A DNA stretch of 53,941 bases from Actinomadura violacea (lineage in GTDB: Bacteria > Actinomycetota > Actinomycetes > Streptosporangiales > Streptosporangiaceae), in NCBI RefSeq assembly GCF_017573465.1, contig NZ_JAGEPF010000054.1:1-53941 (forward strand). The letters run 5' to 3'. Under the pieces are notes generated by a model. The model did no database searches and was not told where the DNA came from. It was given only the letters and a program-made list of their open reading frames with translations. Shown here in pieces: positions 33,560-41,611 of the stretch. Position 1 is the stretch's first letter. Every line of letters begins with the position of its first letter. The position numbers and the translations under genes are program-made.

Positions 33560-33870
33560 CCACACCCCCGAGGGAGGCCGCGGCGTCGCGGGAGAGCGCG
33601 GCGAGCGGGCCCTACGCCACCGAGGCCGACGCGTTCGCCGAGGTCCGCGACATCTACGCCGGGCACGCCAAGCGCGGCGTCATGCGGGCCCGCAACCTCG
33701 ACCTGCTCCTGCGCGCCTGCGCCGAGCACGGGGTCGAGCTGGGCGACTACGACCGCGCGGTGCTGCGCCGGGTCGCCGCGGGCCCGCCCGAGACGGCCCA
33801 GGTCATCGCGAGCCTCATCGCCCGCGCCGCCCTCCCCGCGGCCCGGCCCCGAGAACGCGACGGCGCCTGA
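33556..33870 (+). CDS. Hypothetical protein, third gene of the ECF-sigma operon
   Basis: 104 residues, unrecognised. A short disordered start is followed by a predicted helical domain (ATEADAFAEVRDIYAGHAKRG, in part, then NLDLLLRACAEHGVELGDYDRAVLRRVAAG and an Ala-rich helix). The ATG overlaps the preceding stop (ATGA), so it is translationally coupled and probably part of the sigma operon. Its stop codon lies inside a 36-bp direct repeat described below. Confidence 0.65.
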   Translation: MTTPPREAAASRESAASGPYATEADAFAEVRDIYAGHAKRGVMRARNLDLLLRACAEHGVELGDYDRAVLRRVAAGPPETAQVIASLIARAALPAARPRERDGA

Positions 33871-33984
33871 CCGGCGCTTTCCGCTTCGCTGCAGGCGCCG
33901 GGCTGTGTCCCGGTGGGGGGCGACCCCCCACGGCCCCCCGGCAAGAGCGGCCTGACCGGCGCCTTCGCTTCGCTGCAGGCGCCG
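33865..33984. repeat. Direct repeats flanking a GTGGGGGG-CGA-CCCCCCAC hairpin
   Basis: Two near-identical copies (33865-33900 and 33950-33984) share GACCGGCGC, TTCGCTTCGCTGCAGGCGCCG-type sequence and each contains the GGCGCC core. Between them lies an 8-bp hairpin at 33913-33931. A similar GGGGGGCGACCCCC hairpin occurs at 37674-37693, so this looks like a dispersed intergenic element, probably acting as a bidirectional terminator between convergent genes. Confidence 0.65.
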
Positions 33985-33985
33985 C

Positions 33986-35161
33986 TCAGGCGGTGAGCTC
34001 GCGCTCCAGCGGGGTGCGGAACCTCGGAATCGCGCGGACGTCGCCGTACCAGGCGGCGATCCGCTCGGCCTCCCGCGCGACGGCCGCCGCGGCGTCGGCG
34101 CCGGCGTCCTCCAGCAGCCGGAACGCGACCTCGCCGTCCTTGCGCTGGCCCCAGCCGCCGACGATCCGCCCGTCCCACCAGACGGTCGGGCCGACGTTGC
34201 CGCTGCGGTCGAACAGCAGCGGGCCGTGGTCGCCGAGGAACCAGCCGCGGTCCTGCCAGCCCATCGGGGTGGGGTCGAGCGCGGGCAGCAGCGCCGCCGA
34301 CGGCTCCGCCGGGGGAGCGGGCTCCAGGTCGTCGGCGAGGACGAGCCCGGTCGCGCCGCCGAGGTCGACCTCCGCGGTGTCCACGAGGGCGAGGGCCTTG
34401 CCGACCTCCCCGGCCGTCCAGCCCGTCCACCACTTGAGGTCGGCGGCGGGCGCCGGGCCGAACGCGCGCAGCCACCGCCGCACCACCTCGGCGCGCGCCT
34501 CGTCCGCCGGCACCCGCTCGATGCCACCGGGCAGCCACGTCTCGATCGGCGCCCACCGGTACTGGCTGCTGGTCCAGCCGCCGTTCGGGCGGCCCCGCAC
34601 GATCAGCCCCTCGCAGCCGAGCGTCACCAGCACCCACGTCGTCACGCCCGTCGGCCGCGAGTACGCCTTGCCCGGCGCGGGATCGACCTGGGTGCGCAGC
34701 GCCGGCACGGCCGCGCCCAGCTGCGCGCCGGTCGCCTCACCGCGTTCCAGCAGCGCCCGGTGCGTCGCGTCCTCCACCTCCCGGAACCAGGCCGGGACGT
34801 CGGTGAGGTCGCTGCCGCGCTCGATCAGCGTCCCGTACCGGCGGCGCTGCTTGGCGGCGAGGGCGCTCGCCGTGGACGCCTGCAGCGCGGGGACGAGGCC
34901 GACGGGCGCGACGAACATCGTCCGGCGCATCGCCAGCATCCGCAGCAGCGTCCGCTCCTCGTAGAGGGCGCGTTCCACGTCGGCCGGCCCCGCCGCGACG
35001 CTGCGGGCCGCCACGGACAGGTACACCGTGGCCGGGTCGGTGGCGTGCAGCACCACCAGCGACCTGGCGATCTCCGCGACGTCGTCGGTGCGGGCCTCCG
35101 CGGCCAGCCGGTGCCGCCGCACGAGCCGGGCTCGCCGTTCCGCTGTGCTGATCGAACGCAT
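33986..35161 (-). CDS. Winged-helix DNA-binding protein, HTH_42/AlkZ-like family
   Basis: 391 residues with the three tandem winged-helix layout of the HTH_42 superfamily (N-terminal RARLVRRHRLA; LLRMLAMRRTMFVAP around 70; GWFLGDHGPLLFDRSGNVGP (in part) and WWDGRIVGGWGQR in the C-terminal half). Relatives AlkZ and YcaQ are DNA glycosylases that unhook crosslinks using a QxQ or QxD motif; at that position this protein has H39-A-T41-D42. So glycosylase activity is not assured. TATGAT lies six bases before ATG 35161, suggesting a leaderless mRNA. Confidence 0.82.
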   Translation of the reverse strand: MRSISTAERRARLVRRHRLAAEARTDDVAEIARSLVVLHATDPATVYLSVAARSVAAGPADVERALYEERTLLRMLAMRRTMFVAPVGLVPALQASTASALAAKQRRRYGTLIERGSDLTDVPAWFREVEDATHRALLERGEATGAQLGAAVPALRTQVDPAPGKAYSRPTGVTTWVLVTLGCEGLIVRGRPNGGWTSSQYRWAPIETWLPGGIERVPADEARAEVVRRWLRAFGPAPAADLKWWTGWTAGEVGKALALVDTAEVDLGGATGLVLADDLEPAPPAEPSAALLPALDPTPMGWQDRGWFLGDHGPLLFDRSGNVGPTVWWDGRIVGGWGQRKDGEVAFRLLEDAGADAAAAVAREAERIAAWYGDVRAIPRFRTPLERELTA

Positions 35162-35167
35162 GAACGA

Positions 35168-35173
35168 ATCATA
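35168..35173 (-). promoter_or_regulatory. -10 element (TATGAT), leaderless AlkZ-like gene
   Basis: TATGAT on the minus strand ends six bases before the ATG. Confidence 0.5.
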
Positions 35174-35239
35174 GGGGCGCGCGCCGCCCCGCGCACCGTG
35201 GAACTGGATCTGCGGGCCGCCGCGTGCTGCACTGGGCGG

Positions 35240-35812
35240 ATGACCGGTGACGAGGCGCCCGGCCTGGTCGTGTGCGCGGCGCTGCGGCTGGAGGCACGCG
35301 CCGTCCGGCGCGGGCTAGCCCGGGCGCCCGCCGCGGCCGTCGGCTACCGCGCCCGGCGCGCCGCCCGGCTGCCCCGCGGCCGCGCCGTCGCCGTCGTCGG
35401 GTTCGGCGGCGCGCTCGACGACCGGCTCGCCCCTGGCGACGTCGTCGTCGCCGAGGAGATCCGCGGCGGCGGCAAGCCCGTCCCGTGCCCCGGCGCACCG
35501 GCCCTCGCCGCCGACCTCGCCGCCGACGGCCTGCGCGTCCACGTCGGGCCGCTGGTGACCGCCGACCGGATCGTCCGCGAAGCGGAACGCCGGGTGTGGG
35601 CGGCCGACGGCTCCCGCGCCGTCGACATGGAGTCGGCGCACGTCGCGGCCGCCCTCCCGGACGGCGTCCCGGTCGCCGCCCTGCGCGTCATCGTGGACGG
35701 CCCCGGCCACCCGCTGCTGCGGCCCGGCACCATCGCCCGCGGCCTCGCCGCCCGGCGCGTCCTCGCCCGCACCGGCCCCGCCCTGGAACGCTGGGCCGCC
35801 GCGCTCGCCTGA
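35240..35812 (+). CDS. Short nucleoside phosphorylase/nucleosidase-like protein
   Basis: 190 residues, shorter than the 230-260 usual for the PNP/UDP family. Core family features remain: VVCAALRLEARAVRRGL at the N-terminus, VVGFGGALDDRLAPGDVVVAEE, and the diagnostic AVDMESAHVAAAL (about 130-142) with the Met-Glu-Ser that binds ribose. It is like HpnG-type or MTA/SAH nucleosidase-like proteins, but no hopanoid genes are nearby. About 40 residues between the first strand and VVGFGG appear to be missing. ATG 35240 was chosen where the domain begins. Confidence 0.7.
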   Translation: MTGDEAPGLVVCAALRLEARAVRRGLARAPAAAVGYRARRAARLPRGRAVAVVGFGGALDDRLAPGDVVVAEEIRGGGKPVPCPGAPALAADLAADGLRVHVGPLVTADRIVREAERRVWAADGSRAVDMESAHVAAALPDGVPVAALRVIVDGPGHPLLRPGTIARGLAARRVLARTGPALERWAAALA

Positions 35813-35823
35813 CCGCCGCCCGG

Positions 35824-36270
35824 TCAGGAGTGGCCCATCCCGTGCATGTCGCCCGACAGGATGTGCCCACCCAGGTCCTTGCGCAGCGACTGCAGCGTCG
35901 CCTGGGTGCTCACCGCCACCCACCGCGTCCCCACCAGGTACGTCCCGCCCCACGGCTTCGCCTCGTTCAGCCACGCGTTCATGTCCTGGTCGCTGTCGAA
36001 GCTGACCAGCACATAATGGCCCCGCGAGTTCTGGCAGTTGCCCTGCTGCAGCTGATCCGCCTTGCGCCGGCCCGCCAGGCTGCAGCCCGTCCGCGCGGCC
36101 AGCTCGTCGAGGCTCGCCGGCGCCGCGGCCCGGTCGGCGTCGCCGGACGCGCCGGCCTTCTTCGCGCTGCAGCCGGCCGCCAGGGGCAGCGCCAGCACGG
36201 CGGCGGCCGCCAGCGCCAGGCCGGCGCGCGAGGCCCTCGCTGCGCGTCCGAGGTGATGCGTGGAGCCCAT
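35824..36270 (-). CDS. Putative lipoprotein
   Basis: 148 residues with a lipoprotein signal peptide: basic start, hydrophobic stretch and lipobox LAAGC (about residue 34). The mature part has two further Cys (RTGCSLAG and QGNCQNS) and a small domain with SRGHYVLVSFDSDQDMNAWL (in part) and GTRWVAVST; it ends in a His/Met-rich GDMHGMGHS that could bind metal. The family is not recognised. GGGAGGA precedes the ATG. It is a likely substrate of the Lgt and LspA encoded in this window. Confidence 0.78.
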   Translation of the reverse strand: MGSTHHLGRAARASRAGLALAAAAVLALPLAAGCSAKKAGASGDADRAAAPASLDELAARTGCSLAGRRKADQLQQGNCQNSRGHYVLVSFDSDQDMNAWLNEAKPWGGTYLVGTRWVAVSTQATLQSLRKDLGGHILSGDMHGMGHS

Positions 36271-36345
36271 GGCCCGTCCTCCCGGGGTGAGATGCGCGAT
36301 ACGACGGGCGGTACGCGCGCCGGCCCGGAAGGGTTCAGCCGCGGC

Positions 36346-37599
36346 TCAGGCGGCGAAGCGCGCGGCCGCCGCCGCCCGCACCCCCGGATCCTCCGCGTCG
36401 TCGTGATGCAGCCGCTGCAGCCGGATCCGCGTCTCGTGCATCAGCGGCGCGAACCGGGCGGCCTCCGTCCGGACGCCCTCCTCGCAGTCCCACAGCCCCT
36501 CGATCGTGTACGACTCGGCGGTATGGGGCGCGGTACGGGTCAAAGCGGTCACAATGCGGGGGCGCAGGAAAGCGTAAGGAGACTCGGTCCAAGCGGTCTT
36601 CAACAACGGCACGGCCTCACCGGCACGGAGCCTCCCGAGCCCCTCCACCGGACTCGCGGCGCCCCGCCACTCCTGCGCGTCCAGCGCCTCCCGCAACTCC
36701 TCCATCAGCAGCGGGACGTCCTGCCGCGTCCCGTACCTCGCGAGCATGCTGATCCCCATGAACGCGCACCCGCCGCGCTCCGCCGCCCACGCCCGCGCCC
36801 ACGGCAGCGCCTCCGGCCCGTACTCCCGCAGCGCCCGGCACACCGCCCCGCCGAACCGGCTCGGCCGCTGCGGCAGCACCTCCGCCGCCAGATCCAGCAG
36901 CGCCAGCGTCCGCCGCCGCCCCAACTCGAAGATCGCCGCGATCGCGCCGTCGTCCCGGCGCCTCGCCAGCTCCAGCAACTCCGCCTCCGACCGCTCCGCG
37001 CCGCCCGGCACCGCACCCACCGGACGCCGCGCCCGCCCAGCCTCCCGCCGCCGCGCCAGCGCCTCCGCTATCCGCGGCTGCCGCACCGCCCAGCTCTCCA
37101 GCACCGGATTGGGACCACCCGCCACCAGCAACCCCAGATCACCGTCATCGCACCGCGCCGCCACCAGCTCGTCCAGCCCCTCCGCCAACCGCGGATCGCC
37201 CAGCTCCACCAGCTCGTCCAACGCGTCGAACCAGTGCGCGCCCTCCTCGGCGTACCGGCGCAGCGGCACCGCCGCCTCCCGCCGGCTCAACCGCACCAGA
37301 TGCCCCAGCACCTCCAGCGCCAGCCGCACCCGCCACTCGTCGCCGTCCGCATGGTCCGACGGGTCCGCGAGATGCTCCGCGACCGGCCACACCGGCAACT
37401 CCAGATCCACCATCAACCGCGCGTAGTACAGGCCTCTCGCCTCACACTGCCGGTCCCACCGCGGATCCCTGCGGATGCAGTCATAGACGTACTCGCCCGC
37501 ACCGGGCCTGTCCGCCGCGCGCCGCGCAGCCCTACCGAGCCCCCGCTGCAGCTGACCCCGCAGCGTGCCCGCCGATTCCAACACGACCTCATTGCTCAC
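36346..37599 (-). CDS. Helical-repeat (HEAT-like) protein
   Basis: 417 residues, no signal peptide or membrane helix. The sequence is a succession of amphipathic helices with short turns (EVLGHLVRLSRREAAVPLRR, DALDELVELGDPRLAEGLDEL in part, GLGRLRAGEAVPLLKTAW, VRTEAARFAPLM), consistent with HEAT/Armadillo-type repeats. Such proteins mediate protein contacts; no partner can be inferred. GTG 37599 (VSNEVVLES) gives a sensible start, with weak GGGG upstream; the open frame extends a further 2.5 kb only as antisense shadow of the ABC genes. Confidence 0.7.
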   Translation of the reverse strand: MSNEVVLESAGTLRGQLQRGLGRAARRAADRPGAGEYVYDCIRRDPRWDRQCEARGLYYARLMVDLELPVWPVAEHLADPSDHADGDEWRVRLALEVLGHLVRLSRREAAVPLRRYAEEGAHWFDALDELVELGDPRLAEGLDELVAARCDDGDLGLLVAGGPNPVLESWAVRQPRIAEALARRREAGRARRPVGAVPGGAERSEAELLELARRRDDGAIAAIFELGRRRTLALLDLAAEVLPQRPSRFGGAVCRALREYGPEALPWARAWAAERGGCAFMGISMLARYGTRQDVPLLMEELREALDAQEWRGAASPVEGLGRLRAGEAVPLLKTAWTESPYAFLRPRIVTALTRTAPHTAESYTIEGLWDCEEGVRTEAARFAPLMHETRIRLQRLHHDDAEDPGVRAAAAARFAA

Positions 37600-37653
37600 C
37601 CCAGCAGAATGCGCACCAGACCAGATACCGGGCAAGTGCTTTAGCTGTGTTTT

Positions 37654-37802
37654 CCCAGGGGGGCGGTGTCTCCCCAGGGGGGCGACCCCCTGGAACCCCC
37701 GTCGCGGCGGACGAGGCGTTTCACGCTCCGCTAGAGCTAAACGCCTCGTCCGTCGTCGGGCAGGCCCGCTGCGCTCGCAGGGCTCGCTCCGCGTGCCTGC
37801 CC
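37654..37802. repeat. Cluster of three intergenic hairpins
   Basis: Three stem-loops lie in the 248-bp gap between two minus-strand genes: CCAGGGGG/CCCCCTGG (37674-37693), an exact 14-bp stem CGGACGAGGCGTTT/AAACGCCTCGTCCG (37708-37721 with 37739-37752), and GGGCAGGC/GCCTGCCC (37758-37765 with 37795-37802). CCCAGGGGGGCG also occurs twice as a direct repeat. They probably terminate the ABC exporter transcript. Confidence 0.65.
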
Positions 37803-37847
37803 GTGGTGGGTGGCTGAGGTTCAAACCACCGGGGGCGGGTTGGGGGG

Positions 37848-39629
37848 TCAGATGGTTCGTTGGGCTATCCAGGAGGCGTGGAGGTCGGCGTAGACGCCTG
37901 GTCGGGCCACCAGGTCGGCGTGGGGGCCGCGTTGGACGATGCGGCCCGCGTCGAAGACGATCACCTCGTCGGCGGCCTCGGCGGTGGACAGGCGGTGGGC
38001 GATCGAGATCGCGGTGCGGCCGCGGGTGACGCCGTCCAGGGCGCGCTGGATGCGGACCTCGGTAGCCGGGTCGACGGCGGAGGTGGCCTCGTCCAGGACG
38101 AGCAGGTCCGGGTCGGCGATGTAGGCGCGGGCCAGCGCGACGAGCTGCCGCTCGCCGGCCGAGAGGGACTCGCCGCGCTGGCCGACGGGGGTGTCCAGGC
38201 CCTGGGGGAGGCCGGCGAGCCAGTCGGCGAGGCCCAGTTCCGTCAGGGCGAGGACGAGGTCCTCGTCGGTGGCGTCCGGGCGGCCGTAGCGGACGTTGTC
38301 GGCCAGGGACGCGTCGAACAGGAAGCCGTCCTGCGGCACCATGACGATCCGCTCGCGCAGCGAGGAGAACCGGACGCGGTCCAGCGGCACGCCGTCGATG
38401 AGGACGCGCCCCGACACCGGGTCCATGAGGCGGGTGAGGAGCTTGGCGAAGGTGGTCTTGCCCGACCCGGTCTGCCCGACGATCGCGACGCGGCTGCGGG
38501 GCGCGATCTCGGCGTTGACGCCGTGCAGGACGGGCGGGCCGCCCGGGTAGGCGAACCCGACGGACTCGAACCGCACCTCGATCGGGCCGCGCGGCAGGGT
38601 CTCGCCGGCGTCGCCGGGGTCGGCGACGTCCGGGACGGTGTCGAGGACGCCCAGCACGCGGCGCCAGCCGGCGATCGCGTTCTGCGCGTCGTTGAGGACC
38701 TCCGTCGCGGTCTGCATGGGGCTGACGAACAGGGTGACCAGGAAGAGGAACGCGATCAGCTCGCCGGCGGTGAGGTGGCCGCCGATGCCGAGCAGCGTCC
38801 CGACGACGACGACGGCGCCGGTGGCGATGGCCGCGACCAGCTCGCTCACGGGGAACGTCAGCGCGACCATGGCCTGGGCGCGGGTCTGGGTGCTGCGGAA
38901 CGCGTCGACGGTGTCGTCGACGCGGCGGCCGGTGCGCTCCTCGGAGGCGTGCGCGCGGATGACGGCGGCGCCCACCACCGACTCGCTCACCGCGGCGAGC
39001 AGGTCGCCCATGCGCTCGCGGACCTGCATGTAGCGGGCGGACACGATCCGCTGGAAGCGGCGCAGCGCGAACGCCAGCGGCAGGAACGCCGCCCACACCA
39101 GCACCGCGAGCTGCCACGAGTAGACGAGCATCAGCACGCTCGCGACGAGCAGCTGCCCGATCGACACGATGAACATCAGGCCGCCGGACTGCATGAAGTT
39201 GCTGATCTGGTCGACGTCCGTCGTCACCCGCGACACCAGGGAGCCGCGCCGCTCGCCGCTCTGCGTCAGCATCGACAGGTCGTGGACGTGCCGGAACGCC
39301 TTGACGCGCAGTCCCGCGAGGCCGCCCTCGGACGTCTTGTAGAGCCGGACGTTCATCGCGTACGCGCACAGGGCCGTCAGGAGCACGGCGACCGCGCACA
39401 GCAGCACCGCGGTGCGGATGAAGCCGATGTCGGGGCCGCCGGCGCGGTCGAGGCCCTTGTCCATGGTCTGCTGGACGGCGATGGGCACCACCACCCGGCC
39501 CGCCGTGGACAGCAGCGCGAGCGCGAGCGTGCCCGCGAGGCCGGCGCGGAACTCGGGGCTGAGCCGCAGGCCGCGCCGCAGCGTGCTGAGGCCGCCTTCG
39601 GTGGCGGCCGTCTCGTCGATCACCGTCAT
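37848..39629 (-). CDS. ABC exporter half-transporter with canonical ATPase residues (subunit 2)
   Basis: 593 residues: six-helix exporter membrane domain (about 25-310) and one nucleotide-binding domain. Walker A is GQTGSGKTT (K391), Walker B LLVLDEATSAVD with catalytic E514, and the switch His is H545 in IAHRLST. The signature reads LSAGER rather than LSGGQ. It overlaps the partner gene by four bases (ATGA) and so forms a heterodimer. Exporters of this type move drugs, lipids or peptides; substrate unknown. Confidence 0.93.
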   Translation of the reverse strand: MTVIDETAATEGGLSTLRRGLRLSPEFRAGLAGTLALALLSTAGRVVVPIAVQQTMDKGLDRAGGPDIGFIRTAVLLCAVAVLLTALCAYAMNVRLYKTSEGGLAGLRVKAFRHVHDLSMLTQSGERRGSLVSRVTTDVDQISNFMQSGGLMFIVSIGQLLVASVLMLVYSWQLAVLVWAAFLPLAFALRRFQRIVSARYMQVRERMGDLLAAVSESVVGAAVIRAHASEERTGRRVDDTVDAFRSTQTRAQAMVALTFPVSELVAAIATGAVVVVGTLLGIGGHLTAGELIAFLFLVTLFVSPMQTATEVLNDAQNAIAGWRRVLGVLDTVPDVADPGDAGETLPRGPIEVRFESVGFAYPGGPPVLHGVNAEIAPRSRVAIVGQTGSGKTTFAKLLTRLMDPVSGRVLIDGVPLDRVRFSSLRERIVMVPQDGFLFDASLADNVRYGRPDATDEDLVLALTELGLADWLAGLPQGLDTPVGQRGESLSAGERQLVALARAYIADPDLLVLDEATSAVDPATEVRIQRALDGVTRGRTAISIAHRLSTAEAADEVIVFDAGRIVQRGPHADLVARPGVYADLHASWIAQRTI

Positions 39630-41467
39630 GCCAGGGCCTCCTCGCCGCCGTCGAGCGCTTCCTGTTCCGCTTCCGCCCGCTCGTAGGCGTTGACGAGGTT
39701 GCGGTAGCCCTCCGAGGTCTCCAGCAGCTCGGTGTGGGTGCCGCGTGCGGTGACCTTGCCGCGGTCGAGGTAGACGACCTCGTCGGCCAGCGCGATGGTG
39801 GCCTTGCGGTAGGCGACGACCACGACGGTCGCGCCGCCGCCGTCGTCGCGCAGGGACTGGGCCTCGCGCAGGCTCTGCAGGATGCGCGCCTCCACCTGCG
39901 GGTCGACGCTGGACGTCGCGTCGTCCAGGATGAGCAGCCGCGGGCGCCGCACCAGCGCGCGCGCCAGCGCGAGCCGCTGCCGCTGCCCGCCCGACAGGGA
40001 CGCGCCGCGCTCGCCGACGCGGGTGTCGAGGCCGTCGGCGAGGGCCGCGACGAACCCGTCGGCCTGCGCGAGCCGCAGCGCCTCCCAGACGCGCTCATCG
40101 GGGACGTCGAGGCCGAGTGTCACGTTCCCGCGGACGGTGTCGTCGAACAGGAACGTCTGCTGCGGGACGAGCGCGGCGGTCTCCGCGACACCGCCGCGGC
40201 GGACGTCCCGCAGGTCCAGGCCGTCCAGCAGCACGGACCCGTCGGCGGGGTCGACGAGGCGGACCAGCAGCGAGGTGAGCGTGGACTTGCCGGACCCGGT
40301 CGGCCCGACCACCGCGAGGGTCCGGCCGGGGGAGGCGGTGAACGACACGTCGTGCAGGACCTCGCGGTCGCCGTCGGCGCCCTCGTAGGAGAACCGGACG
40401 TCGCGGACCTCCAGCGCGGCGGCCTTGTCCTCGCCGAGCGCCGCGTCGCCGAACGGCAGCGACCCGGTCGCGTCGAGCACGCCGCGGACCCGCTCCCAGC
40501 CGACGACGCTGCGCGGCACCTCCGCGAGCACCCAGCCGAGCGCCCGGATCGGCCAGGACAGCAGTGTGAACAGGTAGGCGACGTGGACCAGGTCGCCGGC
40601 GGTCATCGCGCCGGACTCCAGCCGCACCGACCCGATCAGCAGGACGGCGAGCACGCCGAGGTTCGGCAGCGCCTCCAGCACCGGGTCGAACAGGCCGCGG
40701 ATCCGGCCGACGGCGATGTTGGCGTCGCGCAGCTCGTGCGCGCGCTCCCGGAACCGCTCGGTCTCGGCCGCCTCGCGGCCGAGGGTCTTGACGACCAGGC
40801 CGCCCTCGAAGCTCTCGTGCGCGACCTCGCTGACCTCGGCGCGCAGCTGCTGCGCGCGGGTCGCGACGGGCGCGAGCCGGCGCTGGTACACCACGTTGAT
40901 CAGCGCGATCGCGGGGAAGATCAGGAAGCCGACGGCGGCGACCGCGACGTCGGTGAGCAGGATCGACACCGCCGCGATCAGCAGCATGAACACCACGCCG
41001 ACCGCCATCGGCAGCGGCGCGATCGGCGCCCACACCGCCTCCACGTCGGCGTTGGCGTTGGACAGCAGCTGCCCGGTCGGGTGCCGGTGGTGCCAGGCCA
41101 GCGGCAGCCGCAGGTACTGGCGGGTCACCGACCGCCGGTAGGCGGCCTGCATCCGGTACTGCATCAGGCCCGCGTAGAAGCGGCGGCCCGCGACGCCGAG
41201 CGCCTTGAGCAGCGCGACGCCGACGATCGCCGCGGCCGCGCCGGACAGCGCCCCGGCGGTGGTGTGCCCGTCCCGGAAGGCGGGCAGGACGACGGTCTGC
41301 GTCGCCCACCCGAGCACCTGGGCGGTGGCGACGGTCATCGCCGCGTAGACCGCGCTGGCGATCACCGACACGGTGAACACGCGCGGTTCGGCGCGGACGG
41401 CGACCGACAGCACCCGCAGCCCCTCGCGCAGGACATGGGGGGACACGCGTCTGGACGCAGGCGGCAC
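39626..41467 (-). CDS. ABC exporter half-transporter with degenerate ATPase residues (subunit 1)
   Basis: 613 residues, six-helix membrane domain (about 30-320) plus nucleotide-binding domain. Walker A GPTGSGKST (K394) and signature LSGGQRQ are canonical, but Walker B is LLILDDATSSVD with Asp at 516 instead of the catalytic Glu, and the switch His is Tyr553 (VVAYRKAT). Paired with the downstream subunit, this gives one active and one degenerate ATP site, as in TM287/288- and BmrCD-type heterodimers. First gene of the two-gene operon. Confidence 0.93.
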   Translation of the reverse strand: MPPASRRVSPHVLREGLRVLSVAVRAEPRVFTVSVIASAVYAAMTVATAQVLGWATQTVVLPAFRDGHTTAGALSGAAAAIVGVALLKALGVAGRRFYAGLMQYRMQAAYRRSVTRQYLRLPLAWHHRHPTGQLLSNANADVEAVWAPIAPLPMAVGVVFMLLIAAVSILLTDVAVAAVGFLIFPAIALINVVYQRRLAPVATRAQQLRAEVSEVAHESFEGGLVVKTLGREAAETERFRERAHELRDANIAVGRIRGLFDPVLEALPNLGVLAVLLIGSVRLESGAMTAGDLVHVAYLFTLLSWPIRALGWVLAEVPRSVVGWERVRGVLDATGSLPFGDAALGEDKAAALEVRDVRFSYEGADGDREVLHDVSFTASPGRTLAVVGPTGSGKSTLTSLLVRLVDPADGSVLLDGLDLRDVRRGGVAETAALVPQQTFLFDDTVRGNVTLGLDVPDERVWEALRLAQADGFVAALADGLDTRVGERGASLSGGQRQRLALARALVRRPRLLILDDATSSVDPQVEARILQSLREAQSLRDDGGGATVVVVAYRKATIALADEVVYLDRGKVTARGTHTELLETSEGYRNLVNAYERAEAEQEALDGGEEALA

Positions 41468-41599
41468 GGCTTACTCCTCGATCACGGCACGGCGACCCGC
41501 GGTGGTGCCCCCTGCGTACGGGGTTGTGGGGGTTCTGCGGGCCTGAATAGTCCCTACCATCCGGATACGACGCTTATTCCCGAGCGGCGTCCGGCGGCC

Positions 41600-41605
41600 T
41601 ACGAT
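41600..41605 (+). promoter_or_regulatory. -10 element (TACGAT), leaderless TIGR03085-type gene
   Basis: TACGAT ends six bases before the ATG of the next gene. Confidence 0.5.
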
Positions 41606-41611
41606 CATGCG

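Noticed and set aside
36346..40098. A single 1250-codon minus-strand protein
   Set aside because: Only the last 417 codons look like protein; the upstream part is an alternative frame of the ABC exporter genes and crosses the hairpin cluster.
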